From an uncultured Collinsella sp. (GTDB taxonomy: Bacteria; Actinomycetota; Coriobacteriia; Coriobacteriales; Coriobacteriaceae), in NCBI GenBank assembly GCA_900544065.1, contig UQTR01000003.1, positions 4,811 to 68,810 on the forward strand: a stretch of 64,000 bases of DNA, given 5' to 3'. Under the pieces are notes generated by a model. The model was not told where the DNA came from and ran no database searches. It saw only the letters and a list, made by a program, of their open reading frames with translations. A program made the position numbers and the translations under genes. Shown here piece by piece: positions 24,816-33,439 of this stretch; the first letter of the stretch is position 1, and each line of letters starts with the position of its first letter.

Positions 24816-25634
24816 ATGCCTCAGACTTACACTTTCGCCTCGTGGAACGTCAACGGACTGCGCGCCGTGCTCAAAAAGGACCCGAGCTTTATCCAGATCG
24901 CGCAAGAACTCGACGTCGATATCCTGGCGCTGCAAGAGACCAAGTTGCAAGAAGGCCAGGTCGATATTGACCTGCCCGGCTATCACCAAACCTGGAGCTA
25001 CGCCGAGCGTAAAGGCTATTCGGGCACTGCGGTCTTTAGCCGCCAGGAACCGCTGCGCGTGCTGCACGCCGACGCGCTGTTACCCTACGCCGGCGAGGAC
25101 GAGGCGGCCGCACTCGTCACCCAAGCCGTAACCGAGGGCCGCGTCTGCGCGCTGGAGTTCGACAAGTTCTGGTTTGTGGATGTCTACACTCCCAACGCGC
25201 AAAACGAACTCGCCCGCATCGACGTGCGCATGGCCTGGGACGATGCTTACCGCAGCTTTTTGAACGCGCTCGAGCGCGAGACCGGCAAACCCGTCGTGAC
25301 CTGCGGCGACTTTAACGTGGCGCACGAGGAGATCGACCTTAAGAACCCCAAGTCCAACCGCGGCAACGCCGGCTTTTCGGACGAGGAGCGCGGCAAGTTT
25401 ACCGAGCTGCTCAACGCCGGCCTTACCGATACCTGGCGCGCGGCAAATCCGGACGTCGAGGGCGTCTACAGCTGGTGGAGCTACCGCTTTAATGCCCGCA
25501 AGAACAACGCCGGTTGGCGCATCGACTACTTCCTGGTAAGCGACGCAATCGCCGGCAACGTGCGCGACACGGGCATCCGCGGCGACATCTTTGGCAGCGA
25601 CCACTGCCCCGTCACCCTCACCCTAGAGCTCTAG
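24816..25634 (+). CDS. xthA: Exodeoxyribonuclease III
   Basis: 272 residues of the exonuclease-endonuclease-phosphatase fold. SWNVNGLRA at the N-terminus, LALQETKLQ, VYTPNAQNE, CGDFNVAHEEIDL and the C-terminal GSDHCPVTL carry the catalytic Asn, Glu, Asp and His of ExoIII/AP endonucleases, which act in base-excision repair. Length is normal. AAAGGA precedes the ATG. Confidence 0.95.
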   Translation: MPQTYTFASWNVNGLRAVLKKDPSFIQIAQELDVDILALQETKLQEGQVDIDLPGYHQTWSYAERKGYSGTAVFSRQEPLRVLHADALLPYAGEDEAAALVTQAVTEGRVCALEFDKFWFVDVYTPNAQNELARIDVRMAWDDAYRSFLNALERETGKPVVTCGDFNVAHEEIDLKNPKSNRGNAGFSDEERGKFTELLNAGLTDTWRAANPDVEGVYSWWSYRFNARKNNAGWRIDYFLVSDAIAGNVRDTGIRGDIFGSDHCPVTLTLEL

Positions 25635-25718
25635 CCCCAACTGATCTCCTGGGGACGGAGGAAAAGGGACCATTTTCACCTCGCGAGGGCATCCACGCGG
25701 CCCGCTTTCCACGAAACT

Positions 25719-25856
25719 GGCCCATCTACTACGTTTAAGCCACTACCCTCAACCACAGCGAACAACGCAAAAAGAAAACCGCAGGTAGAAAGCCTGCGGT
25801 TTTTCATAAAACGCGGTTGTGCTTGGGGGTGTCGGGCCAAACGTAGTAGATGGGCC
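25719..25856. repeat. Composite stem-loop element with 18-bp outer inverted repeats
   Basis: GGCCCATCTACTACGTTT (25719-25736) and its perfect complement (25839-25856) enclose a strong terminator-like hairpin (25775-25805). The plan matches the elements at 25962-26130 and 33068-33265: long outer arms with an inner hairpin. Confidence 0.75.
25775..25805 (+). terminator. Terminator after xthA
   Basis: ACCGCAGG pairs with CCTGCGGT and is followed by TTTT. It is inside a larger inverted-repeat element. Confidence 0.75.
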
Positions 25857-25961
25857 GATTTCATGGCGGGCGGGTTCAGCTGATCCCCCGGGGACGTCTG
25901 GGGACGGAAAGAAAACGGATCAGCTTGGCTCTTGAGGGCCACGATGCCCGTCATATCAACC

Positions 25962-26130
25962 GGCCATTTCAAAACTATGCCGGTTTACGGGGCTAAATCG
26001 CGAACCCCCAACCACACGCAATTCCGAAATAATAAAACCGCAGGTAAACGGCTTGCTCTATTTCGAAAAAAGCCGGTATGGTCGGCCTGCGCCAATCTAG
26101 CCCCGTAAACCGGCATAGTTTTGAAATGGC
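25962..26130. repeat. Composite inverted-repeat element with 33-34 bp outer arms
   Basis: Positions 25962-25995 are complementary to 26098-26130 without mismatches over 33 bases (…GCCGGTTTACGGGGCTA). The inside contains CCGCAGGTAAACGGC, related to the inner hairpin of the previous element, and facing TTCCGAAAT/ATTTCGAAA segments. No gene is seen; the region 25635-26169 holds only such repeats. Confidence 0.75.
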
Positions 26131-26169
26131 ACTTCGACAGTATTGATTCCCACTCCGGCGCAACCAGCC

Positions 26170-26883
26170 CTACAGCCCGTATTTCACGACGACTCGGTTG
26201 ATGCGGCGACACCAGGGCTTGTACAGGGCGGCCAAAAACACGCAGGTCGCGAGTCCGTGCGTGATATCGAACAGTACGGCGGTAGCAAGACGCGCCACGG
26301 CGCCCGCCCACGTGAGCGGTTGAACAAAACCGATAATGTCATACGCGTTGATCACCACGCCGTACAGCAGACCCGAAGCAAAGCCGTACGCCATCAGCGC
26401 CGGCATGCGCACGGTGCCGTCGGCACGGTCGAACGCACCCGCATACGCCAGCGCACCGCCAACGTATCCCACGAGCCCCCAGGCATACATCTGCCACGGC
26501 GTCCACATGCCCTGTCCAAAAAAGAAATTGCTGGTCAGCGCCGCCAGCGCGCCAACCATAAAACCATTGCGGCAACCAAGCGTCGCCCCCGCGATAATGG
26601 CGATGGCGCTCACCGGTTTAAAGTCGGGAATGGGGCCAAACAAGATGCGCCCCGCCGCGGCCAACGCCGCCAGAACCAGCGTTGGCATAATCTGGCGCAG
26701 ACCCGGTCGCGACGCCTCGTAGCCCGCAAAGAACAGCGCAAGCACCAGTGCCACCACGACAAGCATGGCAAGCGCCGCCTGCTCAACGCCCGCCAGCAAC
26801 GCCGCAGCCATCACGGCTGGCACCGCCAGCAGAAGCGGGATCTCCAGTTTTGCGAGCGGGCGCGCGACGCGATAATCCGTCAT
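26170..26883 (-). CDS. ECF transporter substrate-binding (S) component
   Basis: 237 residues, mostly hydrophobic with about six membrane segments. The text GPIPDFKPVSAIAIIAGATLG followed by GALAALTSNFFFGQG is typical of ECF S components. It binds a vitamin or metal outside the cell and delivers it to the EcfA-EcfT module. Substrate cannot be told from sequence and no riboswitch is recognised upstream of the operon. The ATG at 26883 follows the ATPase stop within 5 bp; an extended start inside the ATPase is unlikely. It is the last gene of the ecfT-ecfAA'-S operon. Confidence 0.85.
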   Translation of the reverse strand: MTDYRVARPLAKLEIPLLLAVPAVMAAALLAGVEQAALAMLVVVALVLALFFAGYEASRPGLRQIMPTLVLAALAAAGRILFGPIPDFKPVSAIAIIAGATLGCRNGFMVGALAALTSNFFFGQGMWTPWQMYAWGLVGYVGGALAYAGAFDRADGTVRMPALMAYGFASGLLYGVVINAYDIIGFVQPLTWAGAVARLATAVLFDITHGLATCVFLAALYKPWCRRINRVVVKYGL

Positions 26884-26887
26884 CCCA

Positions 26888-28531
26888 TCACGCCCTATAA
26901 AACACGTTGTCGGCAAAGAAGTCGGCCGGCGGCTCCATGCAGGCAATCTCACCGTCGAACATCATGGCAACGCCATCGGCAACCTGCTCGGCAAAATCCA
27001 AATCGTGCGTGGCCATGATGACGGTGCCACCAACCTTCGCATGGTCACGCAGGGCGCGAGCGATGATGCGGCGGCTGAACAGGTCTAGACCCTTGGTGGG
27101 CTCATCGAGCAATAGCAGTTCGGGGCCGATTAGCAGCAGTTTTGCCAATGCAAGCAGTTGACGCTGTCCGCCCGAAAGATCGTAGGGGTGGCGCCCATCC
27201 AGACCCGACAGCCCCAAGCTCGCCGCACGCTCCCGCGCCAAGTTCTCGTCATATCCGCAGGTCGAGGCCCATTCCATCAGCTCATCGCGAACCGTCTCGG
27301 CAACCAACAATGCTTTGGGGTTCTGAGGCAGCAGCGCCGCCGAGGCCGCTCCGCGCACCATGCGGCCGCGCTGCAGCTTGGCGGTCTTCGCCAGCACCGA
27401 GAGCATCGTCGACTTACCGCATCCGTTGCCGCCCACGATCGCATGCACCGCACCGGCCGAAAACGCCACGTCGAGACCGCGCAGCACCCAACCGCCCGCG
27501 CGATCGTAGCGAAACCAGCTCCCTGCCAGGGTGGTAGCCGACCCAGCGTGCATTTTTTGGAGTATTCTGCTTCCATCCGTGCGCGGGAAGGCTTCCGAGC
27601 CGTTCTCGAGCGACGCTTGCGCCACAAATTCGGACGATTTGTCCAATTCCGAACTTTTTTTCGCGCTCGATACGTCCCCGGGCGGCTCCAGAGAGTCCAA
27701 ATTGTCCTCACGCCTGCTGAATACTCCGTTTTTTGCACATCGGATGGCACCCCACCCCAACATGTCATCGGAAAACAGCGATTCTCGGCGTCCCAAAGAA
27801 GCCATATCCGCCACCTCGCGCACGCGACCGTCCTCAATCCGGTACGCACACGTCGCGTATTCGAGCATTGGGCGCGGCTGATGCGTCGCCACAACAACCG
27901 TGCAGCCCAGCTCGCGATTCACACGAAACAGCGCGTGCAGGAAATTCTTCTCGGCAACGGGATCGAGCTGAGACGTGGGCTCGTCGAGCAGCAGCACGCG
28001 CGGGCGCAGCGCCAGAACGGCCGCCAACGACAGCAACTGTTTGCGACCACCCGAAAGCGTGTCAGTATCGCGGTGAAGCCAATCCTCCAGCCCGAAGAAA
28101 TAGCTGGTCTCGGCTACGCGACGGCGCATCTCGTCGCGCGACATGCCTAGGTTTTCCAGGCCAAACGCCATCTCGTGCCACACGGTTTCGCACACGATCT
28201 GGTTCTCGGGGTCCTGAAACACATAGCCCACGCGCTCCGCAGACGCGCGCACGTCCATGTCGGCAACGTTCTCGCCCAGCACGCGCGCATCACCAGTGCG
28301 CTCGCCCGCCGGAGCGATCTCGGGCTTGAGCAGCGACAGCAGCGTCGACTTACCCGAACCGGTACCGCCAACAAGCAGCACAAATGCACCTTGGGGAACA
28401 CGCCAATCAAGCCCCTCGAGCACCGGTGCCTCGGCCTCGGGATAGGCAAAACTAAGGCCCTGCACCTCAATCGCCGGAATATCCGGGCCGCACGCCGTGC
28501 CCGACACCGGGCCCCTATCCAACCGAGCCAT
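26888..28531 (-). CDS. Energy-coupling factor transporter ATPase, fused EcfA-EcfA'
   Basis: 547 residues with two complete ABC ATPase domains. The first has Walker A GGTGSGKST, Q-loop FQDPENQ, signature LSGGRKQ and Walker B LLLDEPTSQLD. The second has GGNGCGKST, signature LSGGQRQ and LLLDEPTKGLD. A ~60-residue polar linker with low complexity joins them (about 265-330). ECF modules usually use two separate ATPases; this fusion is a known variant. The ATG overlaps the EcfT stop by one base (TGATG). Energises uptake by the S component next to it. Confidence 0.93.
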   Translation of the reverse strand: MARLDRGPVSGTACGPDIPAIEVQGLSFAYPEAEAPVLEGLDWRVPQGAFVLLVGGTGSGKSTLLSLLKPEIAPAGERTGDARVLGENVADMDVRASAERVGYVFQDPENQIVCETVWHEMAFGLENLGMSRDEMRRRVAETSYFFGLEDWLHRDTDTLSGGRKQLLSLAAVLALRPRVLLLDEPTSQLDPVAEKNFLHALFRVNRELGCTVVVATHQPRPMLEYATCAYRIEDGRVREVADMASLGRRESLFSDDMLGWGAIRCAKNGVFSRREDNLDSLEPPGDVSSAKKSSELDKSSEFVAQASLENGSEAFPRTDGSRILQKMHAGSATTLAGSWFRYDRAGGWVLRGLDVAFSAGAVHAIVGGNGCGKSTMLSVLAKTAKLQRGRMVRGAASAALLPQNPKALLVAETVRDELMEWASTCGYDENLARERAASLGLSGLDGRHPYDLSGGQRQLLALAKLLLIGPELLLLDEPTKGLDLFSRRIIARALRDHAKVGGTVIMATHDLDFAEQVADGVAMMFDGEIACMEPPADFFADNVFYRA

Positions 28532-29418
28532 CAGCCAAACCTCTTCTCATCAATCGCGTGTAACGCGCAAGGCAGCACCATCCAGGCAGCGTACACGACA
28601 TAGCCCGGCCACGGCGCCGGCACCGAGAGCTGCGGATAAAACGAATACTGCGTCGTCGCGGTCCACGCCACTGCCACCGTGACCACGCCAAACAGCGCAA
28701 GCCCAACCAGCGCAGCAACGTCGCTGCGCCCCAGTCGATACCTCGCATACGTCGTACGACGCGTCGCGGCACCCCACCCGCGCGAGCGCATGGCGTCCGC
28801 GCGCTCCAGCGAATCTTCCAGGCCCCAGCCCATCAACACGCTCGACGCCCGCAAGCGCGAGCGCACGGGGTCGGCCGGCGCGCGGCCCGGCACATCAATC
28901 GCATCCTGCACCGCCAACACCGTACGACCGCGGCGCAAAAACTGCGGGATAAGCCTCATGCACATCGAGATCATGAGCGCAATCACCGGTGCAGCATTGC
29001 CCAGCAGCGCGAGCACCTTGTCGTATTCGAGCATCGACGCCGCCGCCTCAAACCACAGCACGCTCGCCACAAACAGCCCGCCCATGCACAGGCCGTATAC
29101 CATGCTCTCCAGATACACCGCGCGCATGCCAATACGGAACAGCTCCGTCGAGCCCGAGGCGCTAAACAGCGGATTGAGCACCGCGACGATCAAAATCACC
29201 GGCAGCTGCCAGCGGAGCGCGCCCAGCGTGCGGGCAGCCCCACGCGTCGCAAATCCATACGCCAGCCCGCCCGCAAGTGACAGCGCAATCAGTACCGGCT
29301 GCATCGAGAACATAGTGAGCCCCAGCGTCAGCACTATATAGAGTGCCGGCACAGCCGGATGCGACATCGAGAATGCCGCGACGGGCTCGCCGCCAAACTC
29401 CTCTCGTATGTTGTCCAC
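28531..29418 (-). CDS. Energy-coupling factor transporter transmembrane protein EcfT
   Basis: About 295 residues with several membrane helices and the EcfT coupling segments near LEYDKVLALLG and GWGLEDSLERADAMRSRGWG (Ala-Arg-Gly type coupling motif SRGWG). It links the ATPases to the S component. The start is uncertain: a GTG at 29418 (or 29424) has GAGGGGACGGGG in front and gives a normal family length, whereas an ATG at 29589 would add 57 atypical residues. First gene of the ECF operon, divergent from glmU across a ~200-bp gap. Confidence 0.85.
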   Translation of the reverse strand: MDNIREEFGGEPVAAFSMSHPAVPALYIVLTLGLTMFSMQPVLIALSLAGGLAYGFATRGAARTLGALRWQLPVILIVAVLNPLFSASGSTELFRIGMRAVYLESMVYGLCMGGLFVASVLWFEAAASMLEYDKVLALLGNAAPVIALMISMCMRLIPQFLRRGRTVLAVQDAIDVPGRAPADPVRSRLRASSVLMGWGLEDSLERADAMRSRGWGAATRRTTYARYRLGRSDVAALVGLALFGVVTVAVAWTATTQYSFYPQLSVPAPWPGYVVYAAWMVLPCALHAIDEKRFG

Positions 29419-29617
29419 GGGCACCCCCGTCCCCTCGCTCAAACAACAGCTCCGCAGCACCGCCAACGTCGCACGCAAGCAGTGCAAACGCCACGCCGGC
29501 GGCGCAAGCCTCAACCGCCGCAAACCAATCGTTACGCGCTCGTCATATGCCTGCGGTATCATATTGCGCCGTGTATCGTTTCCAAACACACGTCTCTATA
29601 ACGTAACAGGAGATCAC

Positions 29618-31030
29618 ATGGACGCAACCGCAATTATCCTCGCTGCCGGCGAGGGCACCCGCATGAAGTCGAACCACTGCAAGGTTTCGCACAAGATCCT
29701 GGGCAAGCCCATGGTTCAGTGGATCGTCGACGCCACCATCAAGGCCGGCTGCAGCCGCGTCGTGGTCGTCATCGGCAGCCACGCCGACGAGATGCGCGCC
29801 CTTATCGACGGCGCCTACGCCAACAGCGCCACCAAGGTCGAGTGCGTCGAGCAGACCGAGCGTCTGGGCACCGGTCACGCCGTGAAGGTCGCGCTCGAGG
29901 CCTGTGGCATCACGCAAGGCCCCGTCGTGGTGCTCAACGGCGACCTGCCGCTCATCACCGCCGACACCGTCGCCAAGTTCGCGCAAACCGTCGCCACCGG
30001 CGAGCTCGCCTGCACCGTCATGACCATGACGCCGCCCGATCCTTTCGGCTACGGCCGCATCAAGCTGGGCGCCGATGGTCAGATCGAGCGCATCATCGAG
30101 CAGAAGGACTGCACGTCCGAGCAGGCCGCCACACTGCTGGAGTGCAACGCCGGCTGCTACGCCTTCGACGGCGCGCAGCTCGCCGCCCACATCGACGAGA
30201 TCGGCAACGACAACGCGCAGTCCGAGTACTATCTGCCCGACATGCTCGAGATCCTCAAGGGCCACGGCCAGGCAGTCTCCATCTTCCACTGCGACGACTA
30301 CCGCGACGGCCTGGGCGTCAACAGCCGCATCCAGCTCGCACAGCTTACCGCCATCGCGCGCGACCGCATCAACGAGCACTGGATGGCCGAGGGCGTTACC
30401 TTCATCGACCCCACGCAGGCCTGGATCGGCCCTGATGCCACCATCGGCCGCGACACCGTCGTCTGGCCGCAGACGCACCTGATCGGCCACGTCACCGTGG
30501 GCGAGGAGTGCCAGCTCGGCCCCAACAGCCGCCTCACCGACACCACCGTCGGCAGCGGCTGCACCATCGATGAGACCATCGCCATCGAGGCCGTCATCGA
30601 GAACGGCGTCGACTGCGGCCCGCGCGCCTACCTGCGCCCGGGCACCCACATGCTCGACGGCTCCAAGGCCGGCACGCACGTGGAGATCAAGAAGTCCACG
30701 ATCGGCGAGGGCTCCAAGGTGCCGCACCTGTCCTACATCGGCGACACCACCATGGGCTCCGGCGTCAACGTGGGCGCGGGCTCCATCACCTGCAACTACG
30801 ACGGCGTCCACAAGCACAAGACCGTCATCGGCAAGGATGCCTTCATTGGCTCCGACACCATGATGGTCGCGCCCGCCCAGATCGGCGACGGTGCACTCGT
30901 GGCCGCCGGCTCCGTCATCACCGAGCCGGTCCCGGCAGACGCGCTCGGCCTGGGCCGCGCCCGTCAGGTAAACATTGAGGGCTGGGCCGCCGATTATCGC
31001 CGCCGTCTGCACGAGGACGACGAGGTATAA
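29618..31030 (+). CDS. glmU: Bifunctional UDP-N-acetylglucosamine pyrophosphorylase / glucosamine-1-phosphate N-acetyltransferase
   Basis: 470 residues. The N-terminal uridyltransferase begins ILAAGEGTRMKS, with KILGKPMVQW and VLNGDLPLI following. The C-terminal half is a left-handed beta-helix of hexapeptides (GRDTVVWPQT, GEGSKVPHLSYIGD, NVGAGSITCNYDG, IGSDTMMVAP) as in GlmU acetyltransferase. Makes UDP-GlcNAc for the cell wall. AGGAG lies before the ATG at 29618. prs follows after a terminator, the classic glmU-prs order. Confidence 0.96.
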   Translation: MDATAIILAAGEGTRMKSNHCKVSHKILGKPMVQWIVDATIKAGCSRVVVVIGSHADEMRALIDGAYANSATKVECVEQTERLGTGHAVKVALEACGITQGPVVVLNGDLPLITADTVAKFAQTVATGELACTVMTMTPPDPFGYGRIKLGADGQIERIIEQKDCTSEQAATLLECNAGCYAFDGAQLAAHIDEIGNDNAQSEYYLPDMLEILKGHGQAVSIFHCDDYRDGLGVNSRIQLAQLTAIARDRINEHWMAEGVTFIDPTQAWIGPDATIGRDTVVWPQTHLIGHVTVGEECQLGPNSRLTDTTVGSGCTIDETIAIEAVIENGVDCGPRAYLRPGTHMLDGSKAGTHVEIKKSTIGEGSKVPHLSYIGDTTMGSGVNVGAGSITCNYDGVHKHKTVIGKDAFIGSDTMMVAPAQIGDGALVAAGSVITEPVPADALGLGRARQVNIEGWAADYRRRLHEDDEV

Positions 31031-31047
31031 CGTTTTACCAAGCATCT

Positions 31048-31082
31048 AAGGAGCTGTTCCATGGGGGGCGGCTCCTTTTTCT
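31048..31082 (+). terminator. Terminator after glmU
   Basis: AAGGAGC pairs with GCTCCTT, followed by TTT. The 16-base loop is long, so it may be weak. Confidence 0.6.
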
Positions 31083-31171
31083 ATCGTGACCTGCGCAACC
31101 GGATGAGTGGTCGGTTCGTGTCCGTTGGCGGTAAAGACGTTATCAGGACCCGATAAACCCCGCCGCGCGGT

Positions 31172-31177
31172 TACAAT
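31172..31177 (+). promoter_or_regulatory. Putative -10 box of prs
   Basis: TACAAT occurs 46 bases before the prs start, matching the hexamer upstream of coaX and luxR. Confidence 0.4.
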
Positions 31178-31223
31178 GCAACAAGGCATCTATATGGCAT
31201 TCGATGTATAAAGGAGAAGGGTA

Positions 31224-32210
31224 ATGCCGATTAATGATCCCGAGAAGTCGGAGAATATGCGCAAGTCCATCCGCGTGTATTCCGGTTCCTCCAACCGTCC
31301 CCTCGCTCAGAAGATTGCTGAGTACCTTGGGGTCGAGCTTTCGGGCCTTACGCTAAAGCAGTTCGCCAACGGTGAGATTTACGCCCGCTACGACGAGACC
31401 GTCCGCGGCGCCGACGTCTTCCTGATTCAGTCCGTGGCCGGCGGCAACGTCAACGACATGCTCATGGAGCTGCTCATCGCCACCGACGCTGCCAAGCGCG
31501 CATCCGCCCGCTCCATCACCGCCGTTATCACCCACTACGGCTATGCCCGCCAGGACCGCAAGGCCGGCCCGCGCGAGCCCATCACCGCCCGCCTCGTCGC
31601 CAACCTGCTCGAGCGCGCCGGCGTCGACCGCATCATCACCCTCGATTTGCACCAGGGTCAGATCCAGGGCTTCTTTGATATCCCGGTCAACCACCTGTCC
31701 GCACTGCCGCTGTTTGGCCAGTACTACAACGCCATGCACTTCGACACCGACAACCTGGTTGTCGTCTCCCCTGACGTGGGTCGTGCCAAGGCCGCCAAGA
31801 AGCTGTCCGACATGCTCGGCTGCGACCTGGCCATCGCCCACAAGGGCCGTCCGCGCCACAACGCCGCCGAGGTCATGGGCATCATCGGTGACATCAAGGG
31901 CAAGACCTGCATCATCAACGACGACATGATCGACACCGCTGGCACCCTGTGCGCCAACGTCAAGGAGCTCAAGGCTATGGGCGCCGGCGACATCTACGTC
32001 TGCGCCACCCACGGCATCTTCTCCGGTCCGGCCATCGAGCGTCTGAACGACGCCCCCATCGTCGAGTGCGTCGTCACCGACGCCATTCCCGTCGAGGTCG
32101 GCGGCAAGATCAAGACCATCTCGGTCGCCGAGGAGTTCGCTCAGGCCATCTCCGCCGTTTACCACGAGGAGCCCGTCTCCACGCTCGTCGGCGGCGACTT
32201 CGCGCTGTAA
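31224..32210 (+). CDS. prs: Ribose-phosphate pyrophosphokinase
   Basis: 328 residues. Makes PRPP from ribose 5-phosphate and ATP for purine, pyrimidine, His and Trp synthesis. Visible motifs: GSSNRPLAQKIAEYLG, FANGEIYARYDETVRG, the flexible-loop YARQDRKAGPREPITA, DLHQGQIQGFFDIP and the PRPP loop INDDMIDTAGTLC. AAGGAGAAGG precedes the ATG. Purine genes that use PRPP lie further right in the window. Confidence 0.96.
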   Translation: MPINDPEKSENMRKSIRVYSGSSNRPLAQKIAEYLGVELSGLTLKQFANGEIYARYDETVRGADVFLIQSVAGGNVNDMLMELLIATDAAKRASARSITAVITHYGYARQDRKAGPREPITARLVANLLERAGVDRIITLDLHQGQIQGFFDIPVNHLSALPLFGQYYNAMHFDTDNLVVVSPDVGRAKAAKKLSDMLGCDLAIAHKGRPRHNAAEVMGIIGDIKGKTCIINDDMIDTAGTLCANVKELKAMGAGDIYVCATHGIFSGPAIERLNDAPIVECVVTDAIPVEVGGKIKTISVAEEFAQAISAVYHEEPVSTLVGGDFAL

Positions 32211-32239
32211 TCGCATCGTCCTTGCAACCCGGCGCATCG

Positions 32240-32315
32240 CCGTCGGAACAGAAGAAACCCCCGCGCTCCCCCTTGCTTCGCAAAGGTCGCGCGGGGGTTT
32301 CTTCTGTTCCGACGG
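32240..32315 (+). terminator. Long-stem terminator after prs
   Basis: The 27-base arms at 32240-32266 and 32289-32315 are complementary (CCGTCGGAACAGAAGAAACC…). The inner GC-rich stem CCCCCGCG/CGCGGGGG is flanked by AAAC/GTTT, so it can work on both strands. Confidence 0.8.
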
Positions 32316-32435
32316 CTCGCTCTGCCGCGGCCGCGCTTTTGTCTGGTGGGATTTCGCTGAAACGAAGTCTCGCCTTCGGCGGGCGTGGTAGCCTTTGTCG
32401 TTGATTAAACTTTTATGTGTAACGGAAGGACAAAT

Positions 32436-33065
32436 ATGGCAGCTGCACAGCCGCTTAAGATTCGCATGGTTGCCGGGCTTGGCAACCCGGGCGAGGAATA
32501 TGCCGAGACCCGCCACAACGCCGGCTTTAAAGCGATCGACGAGCTGGCCCGTCAGGCCGGCGTCACGTACTGGAAAAACCAGACCGGCGCCGAGGTCGCG
32601 CTCATCAACATCAACGATCCCGAGGAAGAGGGCGGCAAGCGCCAGATCGTGCTTGTCAAGCCGCAGTCGTATATGAATACCTCGGGTGGCCCCATCTCCA
32701 AGCTCTGCCGCGAGTACAAGATCAAGGCCGAGGAGCTGCTCGTGATTCACGACGAGCTCGACATTCCCGCCGGCGACGTACGCGTCAAGGTGGGCGGCGG
32801 CCACGCCGGCCACAACGGCCTGCGCTCCATCATCGACAAGATGGGCAGCCGCGACTTTAGCCGCATCCGCACCGGCATCGGCAACCCTCCCGGCAAGATG
32901 GCCGTGGCAGACTATGTGCTCAAACAGCTGCGCGCCCGCGAGGCCGATGACTTCCAGGACACCTGCGCCCGCGCCGCCGACGCCGCCGGCCTGGCCATCG
33001 TGCACGGCGTGATCTATGCCCGCGACCACGTTAACGGCGCCGCCTCCGCCAACGGCAAGCACTAA
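32436..33065 (+). CDS. pth: Peptidyl-tRNA hydrolase
   Basis: 209 residues. Motifs VAGLGNPGEEYAETRHNAGF (with the catalytic His), KPQSYMNTSG, VIHDELDIP and GGGHAGHNGLRSI are those of bacterial Pth, which recycles stalled peptidyl-tRNA. GGAAGGA precedes the ATG at 32436; a slightly longer frame from 32415 lacks a site. The C-terminus is short and polar. Confidence 0.95.
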   Translation: MAAAQPLKIRMVAGLGNPGEEYAETRHNAGFKAIDELARQAGVTYWKNQTGAEVALININDPEEEGGKRQIVLVKPQSYMNTSGGPISKLCREYKIKAEELLVIHDELDIPAGDVRVKVGGGHAGHNGLRSIIDKMGSRDFSRIRTGIGNPPGKMAVADYVLKQLRAREADDFQDTCARAADAAGLAIVHGVIYARDHVNGAASANGKH

Positions 33066-33067
33066 AA

Positions 33068-33265
33068 CCTACCGTTTAGGGACAGGTTTATTTTGGCAAG
33101 TTTTATCTGCGGAAACGCCCCGGTGGCCGCATCGCAATAAACCCCGCGCCGCCATACACGCATAACACCCCAAAGGGGGCCGGCCTCATCACAACCCGAG
33201 GCCGGCCCCCTTTGCCGTTTTGCCTGATAAAACCGACCAAAATAAACCTATCCCTATTTGGTAGG
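33068..33265. repeat. Composite inverted-repeat element with GGGACAGG core
   Basis: The left arm (33068-33110) begins CCTACCGTTTAGGGACAGG and the right arm (33222-33265) is its imperfect complement over about 45 bases. Between them lies a strong hairpin (33171-33214). A related single arm occurs at 58346-58377. The stretch between pth and the next gene holds only this. Confidence 0.75.
33171..33214 (+). terminator. Terminator-like hairpin after pth
   Basis: CAAAGGGGGCCGGCCTC pairs with GAGGCCGGCCCCCTTTG. No long T run follows directly, but GTTTTG comes 4 bases later. Confidence 0.65.
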
Positions 33266-33328
33266 TCGAAGTGGATAAACCCTTTTCCCAACCGCCGAAG
33301 ACACACGTAAACAGCATGTCCATGAGGG

Positions 33329-33334
33329 TATAAT
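33329..33334 (+). promoter_or_regulatory. Putative -10 box of nfnAB
   Basis: TATAAT, preceded by GGG, lies about 105 bases upstream of the nfnA start. No clear -35 box is seen. Confidence 0.4.
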
Positions 33335-33439
33335 TTGCACCGTATGTCTGCACAACGCCTGTGCGCGTACGGTTTTATTCGGGCTACCGTCCATTTCCGT
33401 GGAGGCACGGTTCGGCAGCCCTAACAAGAGAGGGGTTCT

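Noticed and set aside
24702..25067. N-terminal extension of the sirtuin gene
   Set aside because: The frame stays open but is antisense to xthA, and a good ribosome site precedes the internal ATG at 24701.
29419..29617. Cobalamin or thiamin riboswitch upstream of the ECF operon
   Set aside because: No B12-box or TPP-riboswitch consensus is readable on the relevant strand; the GC-rich hairpins are not specific.
29543..31045. 500-residue minus-strand frame
   Set aside because: Antisense of glmU, with Val/Asp/Gly/Ala-rich shadow composition.
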